64,000 nt of DNA from positions 4,443,454 to 4,507,453 of the forward strand of contig JAJEKV010000033.1 in assembly GCA_021234155.1 (NCBI GenBank), in the 5' to 3' direction. Made by a program: the position numbers and the translations under genes. The DNA comes from Isoetes taiwanensis. Taxonomy: Eukaryota > Streptophyta > Lycopodiopsida > Isoetales > Isoetaceae. Shown here piece after piece: positions 10,095 to 22,092 of the stretch. The notes below the pieces were generated by a model. It searched no databases. It had not been told where the DNA came from and saw only the letters and a list, made by a program, of their open reading frames with translations. Every line of letters starts with the position of its first letter. The first letter of the stretch is position 1.

Positions 10095-13000
10095 ATAAGG
10101 GTTCAAGCCTAGAAAATTATTTACAGAATCTTTGCTTGATTTGGTTGAGTGGTCTGATCGTGTTTCATTGTGAAGAAGAGGTCGAGGCAATATTTGCAGT
10201 TTGTTATTTTGCCCAAGTTGAATTGCGCATACCCCTAAACACTTCCTATTACATTTTATATCGATTAACATAAAACCATCGATTAACACCTTCAAGAGAT
10301 GGAAGCATTGCTATAATGCTTGGTTTTCCTTCTGAGCTCTTAGGCATTTTTTTTTCCCTGGCATTTTTTCCTTCCAATGCAAGTAAAGTTCCTTCTATAA
10401 GCATTTCTAATGCAGTGGCTATGGCTATGGTAGAGCATCTTAGATGCCGCGCCTATGCAAGTAGAGATCCTTCTATAGCAGTTTCTATGATTTTAAGCCT
10501 AGAAGTCCATGGTTTCTTTCCTCAACTAGATTTCGTAAAAACTGCCGCTTCAGAAAGCTGATTCAGGTTCAAAAATGAAGGTGGCATTAGGGAGCAATTG
10601 ATGACTTCCAAAAAATAGTTTTTGGCTATAAGTAACGAGCCTTTCTTGCTCTAGTTATGGCAAAAACAACCAAGCCATTTGGCTGGCAAATCCCAGCTGA
10701 CAAATCTTAAGCTTTGTGACAAAAGGAATTGGAAGATTTGTCTGTTAGGTTTTAGATGCAATTCCAAAACTTCATCTTCTTTTCTTTGTGTTGTCTTTAT
10801 TAACTAGGGGTTTCTTAAGAATCAGATTTGAAATCCCATTCTTTATTTATGTTTTTGCAGTACTTCTAAGGAGCTTGAGATCTTGCTCAAGATCAACACA
10901 CACAAGTTAGAGAAGATATATATAAGTGGTGGTTTAGTCAGTGCTTGTCTACCTCCAGGTGCCAAGCATTGCCTGCTTATGGATTTCTTTTCATGTCTGA
11001 CCCTATTTATTTTGTCTCTAGAGATGGAAAAGTTTTTGAAATTGGAACGCTTCAAAAGTTTAAATGATATAGCGGTGCTTTTTAATTATTTGAAGCTACG
11101 GTTGCTACAATATCAAGCATGCTCGATGATATTATTATCTATAGAACATGTAGCAGGTAAATAAGGTTGGCTCTTGTAAGGATTATGGAAATCTTTGTCA
11201 AAGTAGATTTGAGTTTTGCTCTTTGTCGAGCAGTCCATTTGTGAGAAAGATGATATGGCAATAAGGAATAAACAAGAACAAATGTGTAAATGATGATGGG
11301 CGATAAAAATTCTAGCCTCTTGCAACCCAAATATTGCAGCGGGGAAGGCAAGCACATGTGATCTTGGCTCATGTCAGATGCTAAAATTAATGAAGCTAAT
11401 TATTAGCCCTCTTAAGCCATTAAAACATGCTGGTTGCAACCAATATATATTAGATAATCTGATTGCTTCTTTCAATGAAGCATAGGATGTAATCAGTATA
11501 TTAGATAATCTGATTGCTTCTTTCAATGACTGGCATAGGATGTAATCAGTTAAGATAATCTTAAGTTTACTCCTTACACGAGTTTTGGAATTTAAACTGG
11601 TTAAAAAGGCAATAGCTATGGTGAGCAAGGATACAAGAAGTACTTGCATGGAGTTTCACTTGGTACAACATATGAAGGGCGTTCAACATCTTGTACTTTT
11701 TCCACTTATGGTGCAGTAGGCACCGCATATATTTACTTGAAAACTGTGCATTTCAAAGGTAAGATAATGCAAAACTTATTATTTGCTCATTCTTTTAATA
11801 GTTTTCTTATAGATTGGCTAAGTTTAAACTATGGTTTTATTATACATATGTTATAGGAGCTAAAAGTTCTATTGTGTACAATTTCCTTGAATCTGGAAAG
11901 TGGGGGAAGTGCTTATTTTAGAAGCCCTGGTAAATGAAGGGCGTGATGACCGACGAATAAACCTTATGGAAATAGTGGGTGCTCTTAAGTCACAGGACAG
12001 AAGTTCAAATTTTTCCAGGAGTTTGCCAACTAAATCAGTGTAAGTTTTAGCTAGCTGGACATCCTTACCTATATAGTCTTTTTAATCTCTACTAGGTGCA
12101 GCTTAGATGTTCAGGTTCCTAGCCATTGAGTTAGGACATGCATATGTAGGGAGCGGCCAGATTTTGATGATAATATTAATCGTTATTCAAACTATTTGGG
12201 GCTACATCCTGGAGGGTGTACTCTGGTTGCTGCTATTATCACATCTATATGAAACTTGGTGATAGATGACCATTTATGAAAGCCTGAGCCCTTAATTGCA
12301 GTCCATAATAAGCGTGCATGTATGATAATAACGATTATTATGTTCGCAGAGATTGTGTTTGGTTTGTTTCAATACATTAATATTAACTTATAGACCAATA
12401 TGGATACTAACATGAATATTTTGCTTTGTTTAAGTCTCTTGCTACGAGGTTGGATAGCCACTAGGCAGCATCAAACTGGACATGTGACCACACACCACAC
12501 TACATTGCTTGGTTGGGCCCTGCCCCCAACCACTTTATATGCATCTATGGGTTTTGACACCCAACAGTTCAGAGTGCGATTCTAGGCAGTCTCGAACTTT
12601 AGTTGCTAGATCTAGTGTGTGCAAAAGCTCCTATTTTTACACAATTTAGCAGAGAATAATAGAGTTATACGTTTAATAGCATGGGAATGTTATTATATAT
12701 TTTGCTTTTTGCTTTGGAGCCTAATCAATCAAAAAACTCTGCCCAAATTTCTTATCTCACAAACTGTAAACCTGGATGTTCTGCTATGGAAAGCTTGACA
12801 TGCTTTCGGCCCTGTCATCTTTAAAAATTTTACAATACTTTAGCAATTTATGCAGAAACAGATCTGAGAGATTCTAGTGTTTCTAACTAATAAAGCATCT
12901 AAGGAGATGTTTTTATGAGATTGGTCCTTCATGGAGTTTAGATCTCCTCAAACGCATTTTCAATGTTTTTGGCTGCACATGCTCCTCAAATTCCTCAAAT

Positions 13001-13103
13001 CTTATCTTTTTCATCCTTAGGACAACAAAACCTCTATCCAACTAATAACTCATGCATTAAATACCAAACTTTAGCATTATTATAATTCTAGCAATTTATC
13101 AAC

Positions 13104-13105
<2 letters not shown>
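10091..13105. other. Long intergenic stretch without clear genes
   Basis: Only weak signals are visible. Bases 10861-11160 and 11644-11760 (+) are open segments bordered by a TTTTTGCAG acceptor-like and a GGTAAGAT donor-like site, so they may be decayed exons of an unrecognised gene. A tandem pair of about 54 bp (TTAGATAATCTGATTGCTTC start) lies at 11448-11552. I cannot assign a product. Confidence 0.3.

Positions 13106-13160
<55 letters not shown>
13106..13160. repeat. Poly(T) tract, 55 bp
   Basis: An uninterrupted T run. It could be the A-tail of a minus-strand retrotransposed sequence, but no recognisable SINE or LINE adjoins it. Confidence 0.95.
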
Positions 13161-13163
<3 letters not shown>

Positions 13164-13640
13164 CTTCCTTACTCCACAAGCATATCTTAATTGTGGAAAA
13201 AAGTATAGACGGAAATTTGCCAGAGTTCATTGCACCAAATGTATGTCCAACTCGTTTGTCCGTATTGAATACTTTGAATTGTACCTCGTGTATTTTAATT
13301 TTTTAACTGCAGAAACAGAAAAACAACATAAGACATACCGATGGAATTATTTTAGAAAAATTACTAGATAAGATTATTTATTTATGGACTTCTTTGCATT
13401 CTTTAACAGACAATTGAGGATCTACATAAGGTTGGATGCTCATTGGTAGAAGAACAAAGAATCGTCATGAAAATGCGCATTTCAGATGAATACATGAAGA
13501 AGCAAGTTGGGCCTGGTGGTGCTTTATCCCTCTCAATGTAGTAAGGTTCCAAGTTTCGAACTCCAGCCAAATGAAAGCAGAATCTTGTTATACAAACAAA
13601 ATGGCAGAATTTTGATCCAATAGCCACCTAGGCACCAACG
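13161..13640. other. Unassigned stretch
   Basis: No recognisable gene or repeat. The minisatellite begins at its right edge. Confidence 0.3.
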
Positions 13641-14355
13641 AATTTTGACGCATGCCACCTAGGCACCAACATGCCAAGGTCGCTCAAACATGCCAAGGTG
13701 GCTCAAACATGCCACGTGGGCTCCAACATGCCACCTAGGCTCCAACATGCCAAGGTGGCTCAAACATGCCACGTGGCTCCTAACATGCCACCTAGGCTCC
13801 AACATGCCAAGGTGGCTCAAACATGCCACTTGGCTCAAACATGCCAAGGTGGCTCAAACATGCCACCTAGGCTCAAACATGCCAAGGTGGCTCAAACATA
13901 CCACTAAGGTAGCTTCAACATGCCAAGGTGGCTCAAGCATGCCACACAGGTTCTAACATGCCATGCAGGCATTAACATGCCAAGGTGGTGCAAACATGCC
14001 ACGTGGGCTCCAACATGCCACCTAGGCTCAAACATGCCATGCGGGCTTCAACATGCCATGTGGGCTCCAACATGCCACCTAAGCTCCAACATGCCAAGGT
14101 GGCTCAAGCATGCCACGTGGGCTCCCAACATGCCACCTAGGCTCCAACATGCCAAGGTGGCTCAAACATGCCACTCGGCTCAAACATGGCAAGGTGGCTC
14201 AAACATGCCATGCGGGCTCCAACATGCCACCTAGGCTCCAACATGCCACCTAGGCCAACATGCCAAGGTGATGCCACCTAGGCATCAACATGCCACCTAG
14301 GCTCAAACATGCCAAGGTGGCTCGAACATGTCAAGATGGCTCCAACATGCCACCT
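13641..14355 (+). repeat. 19-bp minisatellite, forward arm
   Basis: About 37 diverged copies of a 19-bp unit, CATGCCA-(AGGT/CCTA/CGTG)-GGCTCMAA. Variants containing CACGTGG, CCTAGG or CCAAGGTGG alternate. The long ORFs across it are by-products of the 19-bp period, which rotates through all frames, and are not genes. Confidence 0.95.
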
Positions 14356-14702
14356 TGTCATGTTGGAGCCTAGGTGGCATGTTTGAGCCACCTTGGCATG
14401 TTTGAGCCTAGGTGGCCTGTTAATGCCCACGTGGCATGTTGGAGCCTAGGAGGCATGTTGGAGCCTAGGTGGCGTGTTTGAGCCATCTTGGCATGTTTGA
14501 GCCAACTTTGCATGATTAAACCACCTTGGCATGTTACAGCTTGCGTGGCATGTTTGAGCCACCTTGTCATGTTTGAGCCTAGGTGGCATGTGTGAGCCAC
14601 CTTGGCATGTTGGAGCCTAGGTGGCATGTTGGAGTTCACGTGGCATGTTTGAGCCACCTTGGCATGTTTGAGCCTAGGTGGCATGTTGGAGCATAGGTAG
14701 CG
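14356..14702 (-). repeat. 19-bp minisatellite, inverted arm
   Basis: The same 19-bp unit continues in the opposite orientation for about 18 copies. The switch lies between GGCTCCAACATG (14338-14349) and its exact complement CATGTTGGAGCC (14359-14370). The two arms could form a large cruciform or a double-stranded RNA if transcribed. Confidence 0.95.
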
Positions 14703-15482
14703 TTATGGAGGTCGAGTTTATTCAGTTGCACTTGAGACATGGTCGAGAAGCTGCAGTTGAAAACAAGAAGCAATAGAAACTGACGAAATGGGGTTTGGAT
14801 TTACCGAGGCAGGCTTTCCTACCAGTGCTCCTCCGGGAGGGCAAATGCCAATGCCTCCCTTCCTGGAACCCGGTTTCCCTATCTGACCGTTGAATTCTCC
14901 ATTCAAGTAACTTGCTTCGAGCAGGTTCAAAAAAATTCAAGATCTGTCCGGGAGAACATATCAAACCAACAAGTGTCCTGCAGTCGACCGTGTAGAAACC
15001 CAAGTGTTTTGTCGTTCGGGCAATACAAAGGCTCCGGAATGGAGATTTGACTTCGCCATGTCGTCCGAAACAGCCAAATTACCCTAGGGACCAAGTTACA
15101 TGGTCATTTTTTGCAGCAAAAGAAACACGAACCCTCTACATGGCAGTATTCTGCACCCTCCGCTAAGGCCAATTCACTACGAACGTGTTGGACATGAGCT
15201 ACTTTGGCGCCTCCTGGAGCAGGGGTGGTCTTCTGTCCACGAAACTTGGTCTCTAGGGTAATGTCGATGTTTCGAGTCCGTTGGCAGAGTCAGATCACAG
15301 TTCCGGGGTGGGAGAGTTGCCCGTCCATGGCCAGGGACCTTCCAGAGAGGACCTTTGGGTCGAACTGCTTCTGGAAGGTTTTAGGGCTCCGTCTTCTGGC
15401 GTCAACGCCCTCCCACTACCTCATGACATTGTGCAAGATCCTGGTCCAATCTGGCTAGGGTGTGGCCTCCAAAACGCAAACC
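14703..15482 (-). repeat. 813-bp satellite unit, inverted copy
   Basis: The sequence from the TATGGAGGTCGAGTTTATTC end to the TCATGACATTGTGCAAGATC end is the reverse complement of the units at 15786-18225, with only scattered differences. It is the single inverted member of the array. Confidence 0.9.
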
Positions 15483-15785
15483 CTGTGCCTTGCCAGGTTA
15501 TTGTAGGGTTTACATTGTGGAAGCCAAAACGTGGTCAGTTGCACTTGGGACCTGGTATACCTCTTTCGAACATGCATGCGGAGCCATGGCAACTGAAATA
15601 ACAAACTTTGGATCTATTGGCGATCCCGAACCATTCCAAAAAAATTTGCTACTACAAAATGTGTTCTTGACTTCTAATTGCGACACTGGGAGGAGGATAA
15701 ATCCAAACCCCATTTCGTCAGTTTCTATTGCTTCTTGTTTTCAACTGCAGCTTCTCGACCATGTCTCAAGTGCAACTGAATAAAA
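15483..15785 (+). repeat. Satellite spacer, type B copy 1
   Basis: About 300 bp that differ from the main unit but match 18286-18600. Shared words include GCCAAAACGTGGTC, AACATGCATG and AACTGAAATAACA. It separates the inverted unit from the direct array. Confidence 0.8.
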
Positions 15786-18225
15786 CTCGACCTCCATAAC
15801 GTAAACCCTACAATAACCTGGCAAGGCACAGGGTTTACGTTTTGGAGGCCATACCCTAGTCAGATTGGACCAGGATCTTGCACAATGTCATGAGGTAGTG
15901 GGAGGGCATTGACGCCAGAAGACGGAGCCCTAAAACCTTCCAGAAATAGTTCGATCCAAAGGTCCTCTCTGGAAGGTCCCTGGCCACGGACGGGCAATTC
16001 TCCCACCTCAGAACTGTGATCTGACTCTGCCAACGGACTCGAAACATCGACATTACCCTGGAGACCAAGTTTCGTGGGCAGAAGACCACCCCTGCTCCAG
16101 GAAGCGCCAAAGTAGCTCATGTCCAACACGTTCGTAGTGAATTGGCCTTAGCGGAGGGTGCAGAATACTGCCATGTAGAGGGTTCGTGTTTCTTTTGCTG
16201 CAAAAAATGACCATATAACTTGGTCCCTAGGGTAATTTCGCTGTTTCGGACGACATGGCGAAGTCAAATCTCTATTCCGGAGCCTTTGTACTGCCCGAAC
16301 GACAAAACACTTGGGTTTCTACACGGTCGACTGCAGGACACTTTGCGGTTTGATATGTTGTACCGGACAGATCTTGAATTTTTTTGAACCTGCTCGAAGC
16401 AAGTTACTTGAATGGAGAATTCAACGGTCAGATAGGGAAACCGGGTTCCGGGAAGGGAGGCATTGGCATTTGCCCTCCCGGAGGAGCACTGGTAGGAAAG
16501 CCTGCCTCGGTAAATCCAAACCCCATTTCGTCAGTTTCTATTGCTTCTTGTTTTCAACTGCAGCTTCTCGACCATGTCTCAAGTGCAACTGAATAAAACT
16601 CGACCTCCATAACGTAAACCCTACAATAACCTGGCAAGGCACAGGGTTTACGTTTTGGAGGCCATACCCTAGTCAGATTGGACCAGGATCTTGCACAATG
16701 TCATGAGGTAATGGGAGGGCATTGATGCCAGAAGACAGAGCCCTAAAACCTTCCAAAAGTAGTTCGATCCAAAGGTCCTCTCTGGAAGTTCCCTGACCAC
16801 GGACGGGCAATTCTCCCACCTCAGTTCTGTGATCTGACTCTGCCAACGGACTCGAAACATCGACATTACCCTGGAGACCAAGTTTCGTGGGCAGAAGACC
16901 ACCCCTGCTCCAGGAAGCGCCAAAGTAGCTCATGTCCAACACGTTCGTAGTGAATTGGCCTTAGCGGAGGGTGCAGAATACTGCCATGTAGAGGGTTCGT
17001 GTTTCTTTTGCTGCAAAAAATGACCATGTAACTTGGTCCCTAGGGTAATTTCGCTGTTTCGGACGACATGGCGAAGTCAAATCTCCATTCCGGAGCCTTT
17101 GTACTGCCCGAACGACAAAACACTTGGGTTTCTACACGGTCGACTGCAGGACACTTTGTGGTTTGATATGTTGTACCGGACAGATCTTGAATTTTTTTGA
17201 ACCTGCTCGAAGCAAGTTACTTGAAGCATGGATTCAACAGTCGGATAGGGAAACCGGGTTCCGGGAAGGGAGGCATTGGCATTTGCCCTCTCGGAGGAGC
17301 ACTGGTAGGAAAGCCTGCCTCGGTAAATCCAAACCCCATTTCATCAGTTTCTATTGCTTCTTGTTTTCAACTGCAGCTTCTCGACCATGTCTCAAGTGCA
17401 ACTGAATAAAACTCGACCTCCATAACGTAAACCCTACAATAACCTGGCAAGGCACAGGGTTTATGTTTTGGAGGCCATACCCTAGTCAGATTGGACCAGG
17501 ATCTTGCACAATGTCATGAGGTAGTGGGAGGGCATTGACGCCAGAAGACGGATCCCTAAAACCTTCCAGAAGCAGTTCGATCCAAAGGTCCTCTCTGGAA
17601 GGTCCCTGGCCACGGACGGGCAACTCTCCCACCTCGGAACTGTGATCTCACTCTGCCAACGGACTCGAAACATCGACATTACCCTGGAGACCAAGTTTCG
17701 TGGGCAGAAGACCACCGCTGCTCCAGGAAGCGCCAAAGTAGCTCATGTCCAACACGTTCGTAGTGAATTGGCCTTAGCGGAGGGTGCAGAATACTGTCAT
17801 GTAGAGGGTTTGTGTTTCTTTTGCTGCAAAAAATGATTGTGTAACTTGGTCCTTAGATGTAATTTCGCTGTTTCGGACGACGTGGCGAAGTCAAATCTCC
17901 ATTCCGGAGCCTTTATACTGCCCGAACGACAAAACACTTGGGTTTCTACACGGTCGACTGCAGGACACTTTGCGGTTTGATATGTTGTCCCGGACAGATC
18001 TTGAATTTTTTTGAACCTGCTCGAAGCAAGTTACTTGAAGCGTGGATTCAATGGTCGGATAGGGAAACCGGGTTCCGGGAAGGGAGGCATTGGCATTTGC
18101 CCTCTCGGAGGAGCACTGGTAGGAAAGCCTGCCTCGGTAAATCCAAACCCCATTTCATCAGTTTCTATTGCTTCTTGTTTTCAACTGCAGCTTCTCGACC
18201 ATGTCTCAAGTGCAACTGAATAAAA
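15786..18225 (+). repeat. 813-bp tandem satellite, three direct units
   Basis: Landmarks recur every 813-814 bp: GTAAACCCTACAATAACC at 15801, 16614 and 17427, and the GGTTTCTACACGGTCGACTG words at 16314, 17127 and 17941. Each unit boundary carries a perfect 10-bp inverted repeat, CGTAAACCCT with AGGGTTTACG, around a 20-nt loop (for example 15800-15839). ORFs of 93 and 84 residues repeat in each unit simply because the units are near-identical. They have no start context or recognised domain. Confidence 0.95.
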
Positions 18226-18604
18226 CTCGACCTCCATAACGTAAACCCTACAATAACCTAGCAACGCACAGGGTTTACGTTTTGGAGGCCAAAACGTGGT
18301 CGACGTCTTTGATAACTAGGTGAAACATTTCTAAACATGCATGGGGAGCCATGAGAACTGAAATAACAGAGTTTCGATCTAGTCACCAATCCGAGTGACT
18401 CCAAACAATTTTGCTACTGCATAAGGCGCTCTACACTTTTAATTGCAAAACTAGGAGGAGAATAAATCCAAACCCCATTCTTGCAATTTCTATTGCCTCA
18501 TGTTTTCAAAAGCAGCTGCTCGACCATGTCCCAAGTGCAACGGACCAAAGCCCGACCTCCATAACACAAACCCTACAATAACCTGGCAAGGCATAGGGTT
18601 TACG
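18226..18604 (+). repeat. Partial satellite unit and type B copy 2
   Basis: It begins with another copy of the CGTAAACCCT hairpin region, then switches to the type B sequence also seen at 15483-15785. Confidence 0.8.
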
Positions 18605-18707
18605 TGCCATATCCCCACTCGGAGTGCCTAGATGGCATGCTTGAGCCTAGGTGCCATGCCTGACCCACATTGGCATGTTGGAGAACTTGGCATGTTGGAG
18701 CGTATTT
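18605..18707 (-). repeat. 19-bp minisatellite, right-hand remnant
   Basis: Five or so diverged units (GGCATGTTGGAG, TTGAGCCTAGGTGCCATG) in the inverted orientation. The 813-bp array is therefore flanked on both sides by the same minisatellite. Confidence 0.8.
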
Positions 18708-18720
18708 GGCTCTGATACCT
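18708..18720 (-). other. PBS-like site
   Basis: On the minus strand the sequence AGGTATCAGAGCC differs by one base from the plant initiator tRNA-Met primer-binding site (TGGTATCAGAGC). It directly precedes the minisatellite on that strand. Confidence 0.4.
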
Positions 18721-18836
18721 TCGTGCACATGACTCGGAAGCAAGGTTTTCCCGAGCAAGGTTTTCCCGAGTTTGTGTTTAGGTTTAAGGTGTTAGCTATG
18801 GTATTTTGCTTGATGGCTCCAACAATTACATCTCTA

Positions 18837-19072
18837 ATTCTTAGTGCAAATCGTCTAAGTGCAATAAGTTATCTTGTTTATCAAAGAACCATTGGATTCT
18901 TAGTGCAAATCGTCTAAGTGCAATAAGTTATCTTGTTTTTCAAAGAACCATTGGATTCTTAGTGCAAATCGTCTAAGTGCAATAAGTTATCTTGTTTTTC
19001 AAAGAACCATTGGATTCTTAGTGCAAATCGTCTAAGTGCAATAAGTTATCTTGTTTCTCAAAGAACCATTGC
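18837..19072 (+). repeat. 59-bp tandem repeat, 4 copies
   Basis: Four nearly identical units starting ATTCTTAGTGCAAATCGTCT at 18837, 18896, 18955 and 19014. A partial unit follows. Confidence 0.95.
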
Positions 19073-19179
19073 ATTCTTAGAAAGAACCATTGGATAAGAT
19101 AAATTAGATACAATTAAAACCATTGGATGACGTGGATAACTATTGGATCGTCTATAGCGAACCTTAGTACCAACTAGAT

Positions 19180-19660
19180 GTAGGCATGGTTTAATGGTGT
19201 TCCACTAATGATATCCAAAATGGGGGGATAATGTTAGGATATTGCGTAGTCTTGCCATTTTATAATGCTTGGGGATTTGTTGCAATGGTCCTATTCCCCA
19301 TAAACAATTACATCTCAAATTCTTAATGGTCTAAATTATACCAAGATGTAGGAATGGTTTAATGGTGTTCCACTAACAATATCCAAAATGGGGGAATAAT
19401 GTTGGGATATTGCATGGTCTTGCCATTTTAATGCTTGGGGATTTGTTGCAATGGTCCTTTCCTCCATAAAGAAATACATCTCACAATTCTTAATGGTTTG
19501 TTATGCAAAAATGTTTAATGGTCTTTCTCTAACAATATCCAAAATGTCAGGATATTGTTAGGATTTTGCGTGGTCCTACGACATTAATGCTTAGGGATTT
19601 GTTGCAGCAATCCTGCACCCCCTCAAGGAATACAAATCAAATTCTTGATGGTTTTGTTAT
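19180..19660 (+). repeat. About 155-bp tandem repeat, 3 diverged copies
   Basis: Three copies contain the ordered words TTTAATGGT, ATCCAAAATG, TTAGGATATTG and GGGATTTGTTGCA. They begin near 19185, 19340 and 19500, and the third is the most diverged. Confidence 0.85.
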
Positions 19661-19679
19661 GCAAAAATAGGTGTTAAGT

Positions 19680-20265
19680 AATTGAAGTAGTTGAAGTAAC
19701 TTGTCTTACATGGAATACTAGTATAAGGACATGTGATCGTGCACGTGCCAAATCAATACTCTGTCCTACCACTATAAAGACCCGTGATATGGAAGGATAG
19801 GACATGTAGAGAATCAAGTATTCTTTCCTACTTCTATAAAGACATGTGACAATAGAAGTATTACACATGTCGTAATTCATGTATTCTTTCCTACAATGCC
19901 TTAGCAAATAAAGTACTCTGTCCTACTACTATAAAGACATGTGACATGGAAGCATACGACATGTAGAGAATCAAGTATTCTTTCCTACTTCTATAAAGAC
20001 ATGTGACAATAGAAGTATTACACATGTCGTAATTCATGTATTCTTTCCTACAATGCCTTAACAAATAAAGTACTCTGTCCTACTACTATAAAGACATGTG
20101 AATGGAAGTATAGGACATGTACATGTAGAGAATCAAATATTCTTTCCTACATCTATAAAGACATGTGACAATAGAATTATTAGACATGTAGAAATTCAAG
20201 TATTCTTTCCTACAGTGGATTGTATTATAAAATGACATGTCACAATAGAAGAAACTACAAAACGA
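19680..20265 (+). repeat. About 157-162-bp tandem repeat, 3-4 copies
   Basis: The phrase GAATCAAGTATTCTTTCCTA recurs at 19811 and 19968, with a variant at 20130. Each unit contains two related sub-units ending in TATAAAGACATGTGA. No coding content. Confidence 0.9.
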
Positions 20266-20274
20266 CAGTGGATG

Positions 20275-20402
20275 TTTTAGTCCACTGAAAAAAGAACACC
20301 ATTATCGAACAAAACCATACCTCCACAAATCCACATGTAGGATTCTTTGAAAACAGGACATGTAGACCTACCAAAACTGATGTTTTCAACAGTGGACCAA
20401 AA
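20275..20402. mobile_element. Small MITE-like element
   Basis: TTTTAGTCCACTG (20275-20287) and CAGTGGACCAAAA (20390-20402) are inverted with one mismatch and bound about 128 bp. A matching right end (TGTGGACCAAAAATTGGGGT) occurs near 55555. No clean target duplication is visible. Confidence 0.45.
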
Positions 20403-21767
20403 ACCGGGGTGAGTGTGATATATATCATTGGACCAGATTAAATAGTTAGAAAACAACAATTGATCGAGCATATGAAGAAATATACAGACAATTCCAGGTG
20501 AATGTTGAGAAATATACACTTAAATTTGCGGGCATGGCAGAACAGATGAAGTCTTCGACACACACATTGCTGAAAAAACAACTGGCCACAAAAAAGCAAT
20601 GCAGTTTCGACATGGAAACATGTGTGCAACTTGATGATCGCTTTTAATTAACACAATTTGAAAGACAATAGGATAGTCAAATATCGTTGGCCTCCGGGTT
20701 CATTTGGCCATGGTGTCAAACAAAATAAACACCATGTTTCAGAATAAGGAATGTTTTGAGCAGAAGATTAAGCAAAACATATCAAAGCTTCAAATAGAAG
20801 TTGTAGAGATGACCATTAGGATCTAACGAGCTCTTGAAACGATCATCAAAGAAAGTGAGCAACATCAGTAGCATCGTCAGACTCTATAGGACATGATCAC
20901 CATTTTGAAAATGGCAAAATCTATAGAGAACATAGGGTGACCTCTAGACTCCAGAAGTTGGAAGAAAGCTCCTCTAATCAAGACCATAATATGCAAGAGC
21001 TATGCAAGACAATTGCTTTGCAAGATAAAAGGCTTCATGCTGATCCTCATGAGCAGGCAAGAATTGGATACGCGTAGGGTAAACAAGGAAGCTCTTAGCT
21101 CCAGATGTTGAAGGACTGTCCATATCAAGTTGCCTGCAACACATCCAACAAAACAGGAAAATGCTATCAAGCAAAGACAAACTAAAGCAACTACTCAGCC
21201 AGACAATAGATCCCTTCAAGTCAAGCAATGGCAGAACATCAGGGATGCTAGTGACAATTGCTGCTACATATGCCCATTGCACAGAGGGTATTGCAAAGCT
21301 TCTCAAGGGCAACAAGGACAGAGGCACAGGGTTCACAATGTGGTGGTTCGAGGCCTCCTCTAGGAGGTGATATAGTTTAAGATTAACATCTAATAAATGA
21401 GCTCCGCAAAGGGTCCAATATGATTCTGCATTAGGTGGAATCATGTAGAGTTAGTATATATCATGGTTGGGAACAAAAGGCAAAGGTGTGCGAAAGAAGG
21501 CTAAGTCATGGAGACATCTATAAATAGAAGCTAAACTTCAATTGGTGATATCTCACCAGAGATCAGTATTGGATGATTTTTATTTCCTTGGAACAATCTC
21601 AGAGTCTAGTTTCAAATTGGAGAAGCACTTCTTTTGTTCATCCGTATGAGAGAGAAATGGCTGAAAGAGTGACAAGGGGCCAAAGAAGAAGATCGTGCAT
21701 TGCTCATTCTTTATTGAATTTTATTCTAAGAAAGCTATTACTTTTTTCTAGAGCTTCTGCTGATCTT
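20403..21767. other. Decayed coding-like region, unassigned
   Basis: Bases 20500-20640 and 20960-21370 (+) have coding-like, coiled-coil-type composition with several stops. I recognise no protein. This is probably an old pseudogene or element into whose right flank the large TIR element was inserted. Confidence 0.3.
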
Positions 21768-21838
21768 GGGGTGCAAAATCGGTACTGGGTAGCAGAAATC
21801 ACCGTCCGGACGCCGCTTACAAGTGCTTAAAATCGGCG
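21768..21838 (+). repeat. Left terminal inverted repeat
   Basis: An imperfect inverted copy of 30303-30374. The first 17 positions differ at two sites. It contains one TAAGCA word in inverse orientation at 21824-21829. Confidence 0.7.
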
Positions 21839-22092
21839 TGTTTTAAACATGACGTGCGTGATTGATCAATTGACATGTAGGGTGCGCGCCCGTCAAATGA
21901 CAGGCTGAGAGAATCATGAGCTTGTTTGGTGCCGGAAACATGAATGCCTGTAGCCCGCCATATTCGTGGATGGCGGGCTAACCCATCTTGAATTCAAGCA
22001 AAATGGAGGGACTAATTGTTTCCAAGAATTGCCTGAACCGAAATTCAACAATTTGCCCTCACCAATTTTGCAATACACGTAAATCGGGATAG

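Noticed and set aside
13641-14702. Long repetitive ORFs and a possible CRISPR-like array
   Set aside because: The 19-bp unit is head-to-tail without spacers, and the ORFs result from its period cycling the three frames.
14718-18223. Repeated 70-93-residue ORFs as a gene family
   Set aside because: They recur only because the 813-bp units are near-identical. There is no domain, and equivalent ORFs occur on both strands.
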